The notes under the pieces were generated by a model. It ran no database searches and was not told the DNA's origin. It saw only the letters and a program-made list of their open reading frames with translations. The position numbers were made by a program, and so were the translations under genes. 35,401 nucleotides of DNA from Haplosporangium gracile (lineage: Eukaryota; Mortierellomycota; Mortierellomycetes; Mortierellales; Mortierellaceae), in the NCBI GenBank assembly GCA_015499985.1, contig JAAAUF010000332.1, positions 1-35,401 on the forward strand, given 5' to 3'. Below, one piece after another: positions 10,470 to 25,053 of this stretch; the stretch's first letter is position 1; every line of letters starts with the position of its first letter.

Positions 10470-12531
10470 ATGAGAGCTCGATTTTCAGGAATGCGACTGA
10501 TGACGGTAGCATGTGCTTGTCTCCTCGCCCACGGTGCACTCGGCAGCCTGGACCCCAGAGGTAAAAAGGAATTTTGTGTTTTTCTCGATGCTTGGATATA
10601 GGAAAGTCGACTATACGAGAGACGACGACGGACTAAACGTGCTGCATTCTGACTCCACGAAAAAAAAAATAGACCCGGTGGCAGATGTACTGGCAGGATC
10701 GCTCGAGTATTCGTGGACAGGCAGCGATGGAGATGACGCCCAGTTTCGTCCTCAAGCACAACAACACTACCAAAATCACCAGCAGCAAATATGGATGGAA
10801 CAGATGGCTCCCTTGGAAGCTCTCGAGTCAGCATTCGAGCGCGCTGGTGGACGATGGAGACGGTTCAAGACTTCATCCACCAAGACCAACAACAACACCC
10901 CAGCAAACTGTGAAAAACCTCGCTTCGTCGCAGAAGACACATGGGAATCCATCCTGGTGGAAATGGATCGAGTCCTCCAAACCAACAACTTGTTTCTTCC
11001 AACATTAGTACCTCTTTCTAAAGTCTTAGCTAAACCATTGAAGGAAGAAGACAAGTCCGAGTTGCCCCGTCTGATGCGTCTCCTCGATATGGGGCTTGTC
11101 GCGTTCCACCATGTCGCTGATGCGATCCCGGAACACAACAAATCGCAGTTGAATACCATCCTCTTGAGGACCACGATGTTGCAAAGCCAATTAGTGGATC
11201 TGTTCAACTGCGAGGATAGGACTTTTACCCCTGAGGTTGCGGCCAAAGCGGTCTCTCGTCGTAGTTGTGTGGCGGCGGGGATTTTTTATGAAGATTACTT
11301 TGAGCAGCTCCGGAGGGCTATGGAGAATGCCGGCTCGGGGTTCGGTGAGAATCAGCTTATCCAGGAGGCGTTTTCGAAACTGAAGTTCCAATCCGCCGGA
11401 GACTACCTGACACAGCAGGGTGCTCGTGAGGCGGTGGATGCGGTGGAAAGAGGGGATTCGATGGATGGGTTGACAGATCTGGCGGCGCTTATGAGATTGA
11501 CGCTTGCTTCTGGGGATGCGTTGCAGGCGTGTCAGGTCAGTTTACAAAGGAGTGTGCTGGAGATGCAGGCGAGGGCTGGGTCGGTCTCGGACTTGGAGCA
11601 GGTGATTTATGGGCTTTTGGCGATGGGTGGTCGACGCCAGGATCCGACTTCTTCCAAAGGAGGAAGAAGAGTAGGCTCAAAGGAAGGTGTTGTGGCGCGG
11701 TGTCACGAGGCGTTTACCGAGGCGGTTAATATGGTGGATTCCATAGTGTCGATCCCTGTTGTGAGAGGAGGGGATGATGCCCCTGCTGGATCGGTGTTCT
11801 TGCATCGATTGCTGACAAGGGATGTGGATCGGATTGGAAAGTGGAGTCAGAAGGAGTGGAAGTCAATCGACCAGCAGAGTGACGGAGGCAGTAGTGGTGG
11901 TGGTGAGTGGGGGCGAATGGAAATGGTTATCGCCTTGTTGGTTAAAAACCTCAACGACGTCGAATTGTCTGAGAAGGCCGAGTCGGTTGTACACGAGTTT
12001 TTGGGCCCTGTTCGGAGATTGGAGAGCAAGATTCGCGAGCTTGACGCGTGTATCTTGTCTGTTGACCGTCAACATGGAACCCCTGAACCTGAAGTTGAGG
12101 CAAGAGAGGACTATTGCAAAGGTAAGGTTGTAGCGAAAAGAGCACAACTGCCGTGCGGGTTCCTGGCCGAGCGCAGTCAGGAGACGATGGCCCAAGCGAT
12201 GGGCGGAGAAACACTGACAAGACTAACAGGATCAAGCGAGGAGATGAAGGAAGCTCTGGAGAATGTCGCTAGAGCGGTGGGTCTTTGGGACGAGGAGCAC
12301 GAAAGCGTAGTCAAGAAGGTTGTTGTGGGAGAGTGGGAGATGAAGGCGACTGCAGTTGTGGGCACGACGGCGGCGTTGGATGGTCTGGAGAGGGCGTATG
12401 AGAACCAGGTGATTGGAGACGAGTTGGATGTCGAGTTGACTGAGTTGGTACCACTTGTTGTTGCCCAGATCCGAGCTCTGCAAGCCTGTGTCAACGTCCA
12501 GCGGGCCACCTCTCCTTCTTCATTTGCGTAG
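10470..12531 (+). CDS. Unrecognised, probably secreted helical protein (671 aa)
   Basis: I do not recognise the family. The model is two exons, 10470-10560 and 10607-12531, with a 46-nt intron. Exon 1 encodes a convincing signal peptide: MRARFSGMRLMTV, a hydrophobic core ACACLLAHGALG, then a likely cut before SLDPR. Exon 2 is one 1.9-kb open frame that uses Gln/Asn-rich low complexity early on (about residues 70-130), then mostly amphipathic helices rich in Leu, Glu, Ala and Val to the end. No transmembrane segment follows the signal, and no catalytic motif stands out; about ten cysteines are spread along it. The acceptor (AAAG at 10603-10606) is weaker than the TAG five bases upstream, but only the former keeps the frame. 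If exon 1 is wrong, translation could begin at the in-frame ATG at 10588, losing the signal peptide. The single long exon contrasts with its intron-dense neighbours. Confidence 0.7.
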
Positions 12532-13781
12532 ACTCGCAGGGGCGATTACAAGCAGTCCTTTTATTATGATGATGGTTGTTTATCAAAAGAAGGATGGTGT
12601 TCCTGCAGAGTACAAGTACGGGGTACGATATGTACAAAACGCCATGAATAATAGAGTTTGAAGTGGGAAAGTGGAGAAGAGGGGGATCGAGTCAAAGGGA
12701 AAAGAAGAAAAAAGTCATGCCACAGGGTAACCCTGTCTGTCGTACACAGGATTGGACAGTCTGCATTTGATTGCCACGAGGGAAAGGATTTCTTTTTTTT
12801 TTTTTTTTTTTTTCCCTCTTTCTTTTGTGTATCCGTGGATCTTGAAAAATCCTTGCACAACTTGACCCATTGGACATTGGTGATTATTTTCTGTTTCTTA
12901 CAAGAAGATGCAAAAGAGATTTAATGTCTCTTGCTTAAAGTCGTAGAAACGAGAGTTTCTCGTGTTGCTACTCTCTTGCTCGATTGATAGTCTCAATGCT
13001 TGAAGAAGAAAGGACAGGGGCGTACTCAAGAAGTAGCAAGAGATACCTTTTTGCTTTCGAGTGAGATCGTTGATTGTGTGACTGACACGTGATAGTTCTC
13101 TACCCCGGACTAGAAGGAGCTCAGACATGCAGACAGGCATCAACATACAAAAGACAGGCAGGGTACAAAGACAAAAGGAGATCTCGCTGACACATATCAC
13201 ATTCCTTTTGCTGCCTTCGCTCTTGTCTTGCAGGGAAAGTACGATGGGGAGGCTGGCAGCGAGCAACAACAATAGCAATAGCAGCAATATCGATGTATTG
13301 ATGTGAATCAAGGACCAAGAAAGATGGATATGGGGAAAGAAGCAGCGAAAGGAGAACACAGCAATGGATAGGGATAGTACCGTGTGTGTGTGTGTGTGAA
13401 TGAATGATCTCACTCGTATAGAATTATCTTCTGCCTTCTCGGATCTTTTCTTTCCCTTTGTGTTCCTCTGACACTTGACACCCTTTTTGACTTCATTTTA
13501 TTCTTCTTCTCCACCCTCCACCTTTTTCTTTTCTTTCCGCCATTCCCTTTCCCTTTTCTCTCTTCATCCTTTTTCTTTTCTTCTCTTTTCTTCTCTTCTT
13601 TTTCTCCGCTCCGCCCTTAATCTCCTCCACCACCCCTTTCCTTTACTCTTCTCATCGCCCCTTTCATCACTCTCTTCCTCTCTCCCTTCTCCTTCCTCGC
13701 CTTCGTCATCCACCCATCGCCATCCTCCTACTTCAAACCCTACTACTCACGTTCACGTTCACATTCATTCACACATAATCG
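12532..13781. promoter_or_regulatory. 1.25-kb gap: 3' end of orphan gene and promoter/leader of the ABC transporter
   Basis: The left part holds the orphan gene's 3' end with a run of 21 T at about 12793. The right part, from about 13440 to 13780, is very CT-rich and should be the leader of the ABC transporter gene. A GT microsatellite lies at about 13382-13398. The 171-codon minus-strand open frame at 12898-13413 reads as HTHTHT and poly-Leu from repeats and is not credible. I see no gene here. Confidence 0.55.
12793..12813. repeat. Poly(T) tract of 21 bases
   Basis: An uninterrupted T run on the plus strand, about 260 bases after the stop codon of the orphan gene. It is the longest homopolymer in the window and a likely site of length variation. 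Confidence 0.8.
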
Positions 13782-16700
13782 ATGGGCATCTTTTCAAAGC
13801 CAGCACCGGCCACCGCCGTCTTTGACCCGGCCGCCTTTAAGGCCGTGCTGTTGAAGGTCGTCAAGGCATACTCCAACAACAGATCAACCGTCAAGCGTTC
13901 TATCTGGGTCACTATCTTAGCGACTGTCGCTATCCGTATCCATTCCATGGCTACTGTCAAACCCAAGAAGGAGGTCAAGAAGACTGGATTGACCAAAGGA
14001 GACGGCAAAGCCGCCAAAGTTGCTGTAAGAGCTACCCTCCCCCTTTTTTTTATTATTCAGGAAGACGGAAACAAGCATGGATGAAAAAGAAAAGAAAGAA
14101 AGAGGAATGAAGACGAGAAAAAAAAAATGCAAGAAAAGAGAAAGAAAAGAGACGAGACGAACCAAAGAGAATTGAGCGAGCAGGATGATTAACAATGAAA
14201 GAAATATTAAGAATTGACATGAACAAAGCAAAGAAAACTAATAGTGAAAGAGACGTTAAGAATTAACACGAGACAAAAGTGATAAAAACAAAGAAAGGAC
14301 GACTAACGATGAAAGAGATATCTTGCCTTGAATGCAATTAGGTCGATCGGGTGTTTTTCGAGAGATTTATGCGCATCTTGCGTCTGGTCATCCCTGGATG
14401 GCGCTCGAAGGAGTTCTGGCTCCTCGCTGTCCACACCGGCTTCCTAGGTAATCAACATTGATCAGGACATAAAACAAGGAGGATACGAGAACCAACGAAT
14501 CATGACCTGCATGAACAGAAAGAGAACAAAAAAGGTCCATTAGGAAAGACGATCGCCATACTGTCCATCCTTTGATCGAACAGATATCCAAGGATGCAAA
14601 TGAAGAGAGAGGGGGTCAGTTCGCTTCACAAATTTTCGATCTTACCCAACAACCATTACCAATCCCGTTTACGACGTTTACTATGTTATTATTCACGTTA
14701 AACCGCTACTGCAACAACAACAACAGCAGCACAGGAGTCCCAACAATAACAAAAAGTCATGGCATGGATCAGCAACAATTAGCATAAACACACCACCACT
14801 TACTTCGGCGGCAAACTAAGGCTACAGCTTATTTGTGCTTGTGTGTGTGGGCGTGCATGCGTGTGTACACACGAAGCAATCTTCATAAAAATTCATTCCA
14901 CGGATACTAATATAGCCGATCCCCTCGATCTTTTTTTTCTATTGTCGCTGACAAACAACAACGCCAATTTGAACATGAACACCAACAACAATAGTCTTCA
15001 GAACTATGCTTTCCGTATACATTGCTTCCCTCGACGGAAGAATCGTCAGTGCCCTCGTCCGTGGTCAGGCCAAGGAGTTCATGGTCGGGTTGCTCTGGTG
15101 GATGACCGTCGCCGTCCCCGCCACCTACACCAACTCTATGGTTCGTCAACATCGCGCTTCTCACTCTCTCTATTTCAATTCCTTGTCCATGTCAAAAATT
15201 GCATGATTAACAAGCTAACAAACATTCTCGACCGTTTGGTCAAATGGCGTTTCAATAGTTGACATACATGCAAAGCAAGCTCGCCATCCAGTTCCGCACA
15301 CGTCTCACCAACCATATCCACGAGCAATACCTCACTGATATGACCTTCTACGCCATCGGTAACTTGGACGATCGTATCAAGAACGCCGACCAGTAAGTCT
15401 CTTGCCCGCAGGTTTCAATGCCAAAAGCTTCATTTGCAGGATCATTCAGATTGTGCTAACGCCCGTTATAATTCTCCTTCTTAGGTGTATCACGGTGGAT
15501 GTGAACAAGTTCTGTACGTCGTTGTCAGAGCTGTACTCAAACTTAGCCAAGCCCATTCTGGATGTCATTATCTACAACGTTCAGCTGTCCAAGAGCGTCG
15601 GAGGAGAGGGTCTCTTTGGTGTTAGTGCACTGCTCCACGCCTCGGCTTTGGTTCTCCGCGCCTTGACACCCCCCTTCGGAAAGATGGTCGCAGAGGAGCA
15701 GCGTTTGGAAGGAGAGTTCCGTTTCACGCACTCACGCGTCATTGAGAATGCCGAAGAGATTGCCTTGTTTGGAGGCCACGATATCGAAAAGGCGATTCTC
15801 GACAAGAACTACTTTGCGCTCATCAAGCACGTCAACCGCATCTTCCGCATGCGCGTCTGGCACGGAATGCTCGAGGATTTCATCATCAAGTACTTTTGGG
15901 GTGCCATGGGTCTTGTCATCTGCTCGATCCCCGTCTTCTTCAAGCTGCCTGGACAGAGTGGAGGTGCTGATATTGGTGGTCGTACCGAGGGTTTCGTCAC
16001 CAACAGACGTATGTTGCTCAGTTCCTCGGATGCCTTTGGTCGTATCATGTACTCGTACAAGGAGGTCACCGAGTTGGCTGGATACACTGCTCGTGTCTCT
16101 GAGCTCTTGGATGTCTTTGAGGATGTCAAGGCCGGTCGGTTCGAGAAGCGTCTGGTCTCGTCTGCTTCGACCGAGGAGAACGCCAGGGTCCTCTCTGGAC
16201 GTGGAGATGTTGTTGAGGATGATACCATCGAGTTCTTGGATGTGCCAATCGTTTCCCCTAACGGCGATGTTCTCCTCAAGAAGTTGAGTTTCTATGTCAA
16301 GCCCGGCATGCACTTGTTGATCGTTGGACCCAACGGGTGCGGCAAGTCTAGTTTGTTCCGTATCCTCGGTGGCCTGTGGCCTGTCTATGGTAAGCCTTTG
16401 AATGTGTATTTTGCGCTTGTGGAACAAACATTCTTAGACATGAGCCTTTTCTAATAATTTTTTTTATACGACACATAATTTAGGCGGTACGGTCCATCGT
16501 CCCCACCCCAAGAACATCTTCTATATTCCTCAGCGCCCCTATCTCTCTCTCGGTACGCTCCGCGACCAGATCATTTACCCCGACACGGTGGAGGACATGA
16601 AGGCCAACGGCTACACAGATCAGGACCTCCAGGAGATTCTCGAGGTTGTCCAATTGAACAACATTGTCGAGCGTGAGGGTGGGTGGGACCGCGAGCGCGA

Positions 16701-17106
16701 GTGGCGTGATGCGTTGTCGGGAGGTGACAAGCAGAGAATTGCCATGGCCCGCCTCTACTACCACCGCCCACGCTACGCCATCTTGGACGAGTGCACCAGT
16801 GCAGTCTCGATGGAGGTTGAGAAGATTATGTACACCCACTGCATGAAGCTTGGTATCTCCTTGTTGACTGTCTCGCATCGTCCTTCGTTGTGGCAATACC
16901 ACAACTATATCTTGCAGTATGACGGTCAGGGCGGTTATGTCTTCACTAAGCTCGATGCTGAGCGTCGTTTGGCCTTGCAGGAGGAGCGTCAGGTCTTGGA
17001 GCAAAAGATGGCTGAGATCCCCAAGATTGAGCAGCGTCTTGCTGACTTGCGTAACCTTATGAAGGAGCGTGATACTGGCAAGGGCGAGGAGAAGGTTGAG
17101 GCATAG
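13782..17106 (+). CDS. Peroxisomal ABC half-transporter, subfamily D (ABCD1/PXA-like)
   Basis: Six exons: 13782-14024, 14342-14447, 14995-15140, 15259-15392, 15485-16389, 16484-17106; all in frame, 718 aa, the usual size of an ABCD half transporter. These dimers import very-long-chain fatty acids or their CoA esters into peroxisomes for beta-oxidation. One membrane domain precedes one ATPase domain. The join of exons 2 and 3 restores [20 protein letters not shown], typical of the family. The EAA-like motif [12 protein letters not shown] is at about 300-311, Walker [10 protein letters not shown] at about 491-499, the signature LSGGDKQR at about 589-596 and Walker [11 protein letters not shown] at about 609-618, followed by the switch-region [10 protein letters not shown]. 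The tail ([20 protein letters not shown]) matches ABCD1-type rather than PMP70-type proteins. The N-terminus (residues 1-60) carries the helical segment expected for PEX19-dependent peroxisomal targeting. It could be the PXA1 or PXA2 counterpart; I cannot say which. Introns 1 and 2 are long (317 and 547 nt). Confidence 0.93.
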
Positions 17107-17231
17107 AGTAGAGCATTCATTTTTGATGAAAAAAAAAGAGATAAATCATTCACATAAAAATTATCATCCATTCCCACGCAAATGACAGAAAAAAGAAAGA
17201 AAAATACACGAGAGAGAGAGAGCATGCCATT

Positions 17232-20200
17232 TTATACTTGACTACGACGATTGTGAAGGGCTTCTTTCTTGAGCAAGAGGGCACTCCTATAGCGGGCAAT
17301 AGACTCTTGAACCGTAGGATCGTCCATCATGATCGCCAATCCTGCAACCGTCCTCAGAGTCGCGACATCGCCACGTCGTGCCAGCGTCTGCAGACCCACA
17401 GACGGTATTTTTGGATCCGAATCGGCGACAAATACCTTCTTCGCGTTGGCACGCGTCCTGAGGAGGGAACCGAGTGTCAGTTGACACTTGCAAGCTTGCT
17501 CGTATTGGTTGCGCTTCTCGAGTTGCTGGCCCCATTCTGTAAGGATACGCAGATGAAGCTGGCGGAGATCCTTCTTGTTGCTGACGGGTGAGTTCTTGGC
17601 TGTCGAGGACGAAGGCTCGTCCTGATCCTCATCCTGCGCTTCCATACCAGTATCATCTTCATCATCGTAATCAATATCGTCATCGCTATCGCCGTGTTGA
17701 TCCCAGAGTCGAATCCGGAGTAACGTCAACGCCTCCCTAAAAAGCCCCTGCTTCCGATACACATCCACAGCCTCAAAGACCATCCCAACACTCAAATAAC
17801 ACAACCCCGCCGCATGAACCTCCCCCCGGGTCTCAAACTTCCCCGCCGTCCGGGCCATCATCCCTTTCCACGCTTCAACACCTCCCATCGGAGATAGTGC
17901 AATCGCAATCCAATCCTGGACCCCAACCTCCGAAGGACCCAGAGCACTGACAATGTCAAGAACTTTAGGAACATCTCCGAGCCAGCAGGAGACGGGGACT
18001 TGACACAATTGACCAGCAGCGCGTGTCTGCGTCCCATTTTTGGTCTGGACGATCGAATCCTTGAGACTACTCGATGCCGGGGGCATGACGCCCATCCCGC
18101 TGCCGACTACAAAGATGTTTTGAGGCTGGGTTTGGGTCATTTCTTCGGCCTCCATCTCTGCCAGCGCCTTGACCGACTCGCGGGAGCCATAGAAAATCAG
18201 ATCTCCACTGGAAGTCGGCGCATCATCAGCCGCTAGTTGTCCTGTTCCTGAAGCAGAACGGTATTGACTAGAAAGGCTCATATCGTCATCCTCCAAATTC
18301 ATCTCATCAACATCTTGGCCCAAGGTAACAGACAACGCCTTGCCATCATCCTCACCATCCTCTTCAAAGAACGCCCGCATCGCTTGCCATCGAACCCTAG
18401 CAGCTTCCAGTTCCTCCTCAGACTGGAGAACGCCTCCCTGACGGGTCCGTCGGCAGTACAGGTTCCGTGTCAATCGCAGAATCTCGAGATGACTCTTATG
18501 GCTAGACTGTCCATGAAAGGCTGCAGTCCCCATTGGAAAGAGCTGTAGTCGTTTAGTCGGTGTCGAGAGCTTTTGGATGTGTGTCGATGATGTCGGAATT
18601 AAAATCAAGGGTTCGCTCGCCTTTGGGGTCGCGGTGGTTGTTGTGGTGGTGACAGGATTGTTGGAAGAACTTGTTCGTGACCGCTTAGTGGGTGTAGACT
18701 CGGGGTGAGGTGAGGACCTATTTGTCCGCTTGGATGCTACAGGCTCGTCCACAATGACATGCCTGTCTTCTACTGTCAATAAAGTTTGATCCACCTTTAG
18801 ATTTTCGCCCTCTATTGATACATCCTTACTTCCAGCCTGAGCAACCAACTCGGTTCCTGACAGTTGAAGCTGACTTGAGGTCTCCTGGACAAGAACAACA
18901 GGGCTTGCTGACGCGGAGGTAGCTGGGAGAGACTTTGTCGATGCTTTGCCACCATCGGTTGACTTTGGATGTTTCCTCGATCCACCTCCACCTCTCACAA
19001 GCGCCAACGACTGAGTCTCTGTCAGCAAGTGAGACTTCACATCCCAACTACAGAGCCCCCAATCGTTTCCTCCGCTATAAATTCGATCGGTCTCTGTAAG
19101 ACTCCAGGCAACCGACAACACCTGATCCTCATGATCCGTATAACTGGCAACGGCTCGGTGCTGTCTTGCACTCAGAACTGGGATAGATGCACCAGAGCTA
19201 GTTTCGCCCTCGGCAGTCTCTCTCGCGCCATTCTGGGGAATGTCCTGAATAGGTTCTGTGGTAGAATTCTCGAGTCGAACTTCCACCACAATTGCCTTGC
19301 CATCATATGACGCTGTAACAATCCTCTGATACCGGGCGCCGGATATTACAGAGCCTATTGGTCCATGAGGCGACCATGCGAGGTCCGAGATCCCCTTGCT
19401 GTGATACTGGAAGTACGAAAGCACTTGGGACGTTGGCAGGACTACATCCGTTTCCATTCCTGCAGCTATAGGCGAAGAAACGTTTGAATCGTCCAAAGGA
19501 TCCTCAATCGCGTTCGATAATGCCTTCTTCCTGACGGCTCGCTTCTCTGCCAAGGCGGATTTGGAAAACTGCTTCAGGCTGTGAATCGCAACAACTCCTT
19601 CATCGGACCCACTGGCCAAAAGGTACAAATCCTTCACACTGGACCCATTCTCTCCTGCTTCTGCCTGACTTCTGCCACTTCTGGTCCCAGACTCGCTCCA
19701 GCAGACCCTGTTGACTCTAAACCGATGACTCTGATAGACATACACAAGCTTAAAGTACTTGAGCTCAAATACCTCAACAGACCCATCAGCATTCCCAAGA
19801 GCCAACAGATCCTCGTTCGGATGAATCGCAAAATCCCGTCGCTCAGGCTGTCCTGTCCCCTTGATAGCTCGATAAGCTTCATACCAGGCCGCGTTCTGTC
19901 GTTGAATGACCACATCCAGATCCAAACTCTTGCTCGACGGTTTCGACGCGTCACTGATCAAAATCTTGCCCTCGCCACCACACGAAATTAGGCAAAAGGT
20001 CCCATCACGTAGGGCCAGATCAAAGAGTTCAGGGACAGGTGCCTCAAAGACCTTTGAACTGCACCAAGCCATGGACGTCACCGACTTTTCATGGTAAGAG
20101 TGGAAAATGGTCTGAGTCAGTCCTGATGATGCATGAGACGCCTGCTTGTCGTGGCGTCCCTTCTTCCGGCCCTTTCTGCCGCCGGCTCCGTTGTTGATAT

Positions 20201-22176
20201 TCTTATTGTCAGCACTAAAGGATCCATGCACCTGCGACAACATCCCAATCTTGCCACTCTCGAGACCAAAACAAAGTGTCCCTTCCTCCACAGGATGCCA
20301 TCTAACAGCACGAGCCCGTGTATTCAACCGATCGATCGTGATACACTCATACGGCTCCTCTTTACTCAACGTGTTCCAGATCTTGAGCGTTTCATTCCCA
20401 AGACTAATCGCAATCCTTCCAGGATCGACGGTGCCAATGTCCAATGCATAAACGTTGCCTCCAATACACTCGATCTGCGCCAGGCCCTGTCCATTATCAA
20501 CGTCCCAGGCAATGATCCTGCGGTCCATTGATGTCGTGAATGCAAAACTCCCTGATGGCCAGACCATCACCTGATAGACTTGACGGTCGTGTACTTTCCC
20601 GTCTGTCAGTTTTGTGTATCCTGCTGAGTTCTTCCTGTTCATCTCCCAAATCACCATTTTGCCTCTAAATATGGTGTAGCACGCGAAAATAATGGTTACC
20701 ATATAAAAACGAAAACTGCGTGAAATCGTGTAAATATATATCGACATAAAAAGTATTCGCCAGAAAGGAAACATACCGACTAGTGGCGGACATGAGTCGC
20801 TGACCTTGAGAGACCCAGCCAACAGGAACCCAGAACTTGACTTTTTGTGGATGCGGGAGTTTGTCGTCCAGATCAGGCACCTTCATCACAACCGAAGATG
20901 TCTCTGACACGACATCCCAGACACGAACGGTCTGATCTCCTGATCCCGACGCCAGTGATGTGTAACCATGCCCCTGAGGCTCTATAATAAGGTGGGGCAG
21001 TGTTAGATATTGTCATACATATATCATAGCTAGCAAACAAAGAAAGATGAGATAATGAGCCTTACGTGAAGGTTGCCAGGCAAGACTGTGGATCCGTTCG
21101 TTGTGTCCATGTAACCGCTGCTGCACAAATACCCCTGACAAGTTGGCCTTGCACACAAATATATCGCCTCCGTCCATCCTAAAATGATACGAAAGAATAT
21201 AACAATTAGTACTGCAATCTCTGGCAGTTTAAATGAATGGCATAACTGTTAACCCAGACAATTGATACGCACCCAATGGCGATGGTATCAGGATGCGTGA
21301 AGCACGAACTCATGCAGGAGATACTCGGTTTTGTCGGGAGCTCGAACTTTAGTGTTTTTTTCTCCTGAAAGGGATCCCACACAACAATCACGCCACCCTT
21401 GTCGCCTATTGATGGATTTAGCTCTCGATTAGTACCAGCGTAAAGGCGATTTTTATTGAAATCATAAAGAAAGACGAGTAACAGGAAGAAAAAGTGCCAT
21501 ACCTGAAACGATGAGTTGACCATCTCCTGTCCATTCGACTGCCTTGATAACTTTCTAAGGTAAGAAAAGTACATTCAAAAATATTACGAATCAAAAAGGA
21601 CGCGTCAGTACACAGCGTATCTTTTTCAGACAAAACCTTCCATTGAGATGTGGTAAAGGCACTTACGTTGTGGACTTTGAATAATGAGGCGGTTGCATGA
21701 CGGGTGTCCAGGTTCCAGCAGACCACTCTCATGTCGTCTCCAACAGACGCAACCATAGGCTCATCGTTGTGACCAGCAGTCATAATATTGATTCTGGTGG
21801 CACTGTCCAGTGTACTCCTGAGATGATTCAGATCCGACGACAAAACACTCTCAGACCCCAACAATGGGCCCGAGGAAGCCGGTGAAGAATACTGTGACGA
21901 CGAAGATGAAGTCACGCTCTCCTCAGCACCACCACCATCCACCGCAGTAGCAGAAGCAGAAGCAGAAGACCACCGCAAAGGCCGAGCAGCAAGGGCATTA
22001 ATCTTTGCGGTATGTATCCCACGAAGAACCCCCTGATGCTTAAGCGAGAACGGGTTCAGGATTTGGATAGTGTTGTTGTGTGAGTAGACCAGCCACCCAG
22101 AGCTCTCGTCCTGGCTGACCAGACAAGCGGAATGGGGTTGATGCCATTGCGGCGAGGGTGGGAACACTGTGTCCAT
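17232..22176 (-). CDS. GEMIN5: Gemin5-like WD-repeat protein (SMN complex, snRNA recognition)
   Basis: Six exons in transcript order: 22176-21667, 21554-21503, 21405-21273, 21178-21066, 20981-20777, 20664-17232; all in frame, 1481 aa (human about 1508). Gemin5 binds pre-snRNAs and hands them to the SMN complex for Sm-ring assembly in the cytoplasm. The order of features follows human Gemin5: N-terminal PPSPQW (human PPSPNW), paired WD40 propellers with STSMDRRIIAWDV, GGNVYALDIGTVDPG, LKIWNTLS, RAVRWHPVEEGTLCFG, ISCGGEGKI, LALGNADGSVEVFE and DLAWSPHGP, a disordered Ser/Thr-rich linker, then a C-terminal helical TPR-like domain from about residue 1226 (CWLGDVPKVLDI, FREALTLLRIRLW, LARRGDVATLRTVAG). 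The TPR-like domain is split by a very acidic insert. Exon 1 has a Ser-rich loop in the first propeller. The protein ends shortly after the TPR-like domain, so the human C-terminal RNA-binding region is short or absent. Stop codons of this gene and the ABC transporter lie 125 bp apart, convergent. Confidence 0.9.
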
Positions 22177-22736
22177 TCGGAGGCGATTCAGTCTCCACGA
22201 TTATACGTTCCTGCTAGGCTGGTCCAAATGGTGTCCAGAATGAGTTATTGAGCCTTTTGTATTTTTGATTGCTGGTCGATTGATCGCCTTGTCGATGATG
22301 GTCAAAGGGAGGTGTCCTGAATCTGCAGCGGCAAGGAAAGCAAGAAGCGAGATCACTTTTTTTTCTTTACGCACAGATTAATTTGGTGGCAAACGAGTTA
22401 AGGGGAATTCATCAAGCCGCACAAAACACCCTTTCAATATTGACACGACCATGTTTTAACAAAGTTGAACAAACACATCAACAAACAGCAACAAGTAAGT
22501 ATACCAATCGTCAACGATATAGTTATGAAAGAAAAAGTGCTTTTGTTTGTTCTAACAACTATTCCCGGCATGGGGGCAAGTTCAGTGGACGAGTCTCATA
22601 AAAAATCTACAGTTTGAAAAATCATCGATGGTTTGGTTTTGTGGAGGAGAGAGGACAGAATTGGGAAAAAAGAAAGAAGTAAAAAATACATCATTAAGCG
22701 ATCGAAGAAGGAAAAAAGAAAAGAGAAAAGAAGGAT
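22177..22736. promoter_or_regulatory. GEMIN5 promoter and ADK1 3' region
   Basis: A 560-base spacer between two tandem minus-strand genes: the right side is the ADK1 3' end (purine-rich on plus, 22650-22735), the left side the GEMIN5 promoter and leader. A 72-codon plus-strand frame at 22383-22601 has no family character. I see no gene or clear regulatory site. Confidence 0.5.

Positions 22737-25053
<2,317 letters not shown>

Noticed and set aside
10460..10834. Minus-strand 124-codon frame over the start of the orphan gene
   Set aside because: No motif; the plus strand explains the region with a signal peptide and a long exon.
12898..13413. Minus-strand 171-codon open frame
   Set aside because: It is driven by a CA repeat (HTHTHT), poly-Leu and other repeats, with no domain or splice support.
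13475..13825. Plus-strand 116-codon Ser/Phe/Leu/Pro frame
   Set aside because: It is the CT-rich leader of the ABC transporter read as protein; it overlaps the true start in another frame.
15732..16427. Minus-strand 231-codon frame
   Set aside because: It is an antisense shadow of the conserved ABC transporter exon 5, caused by codon bias.
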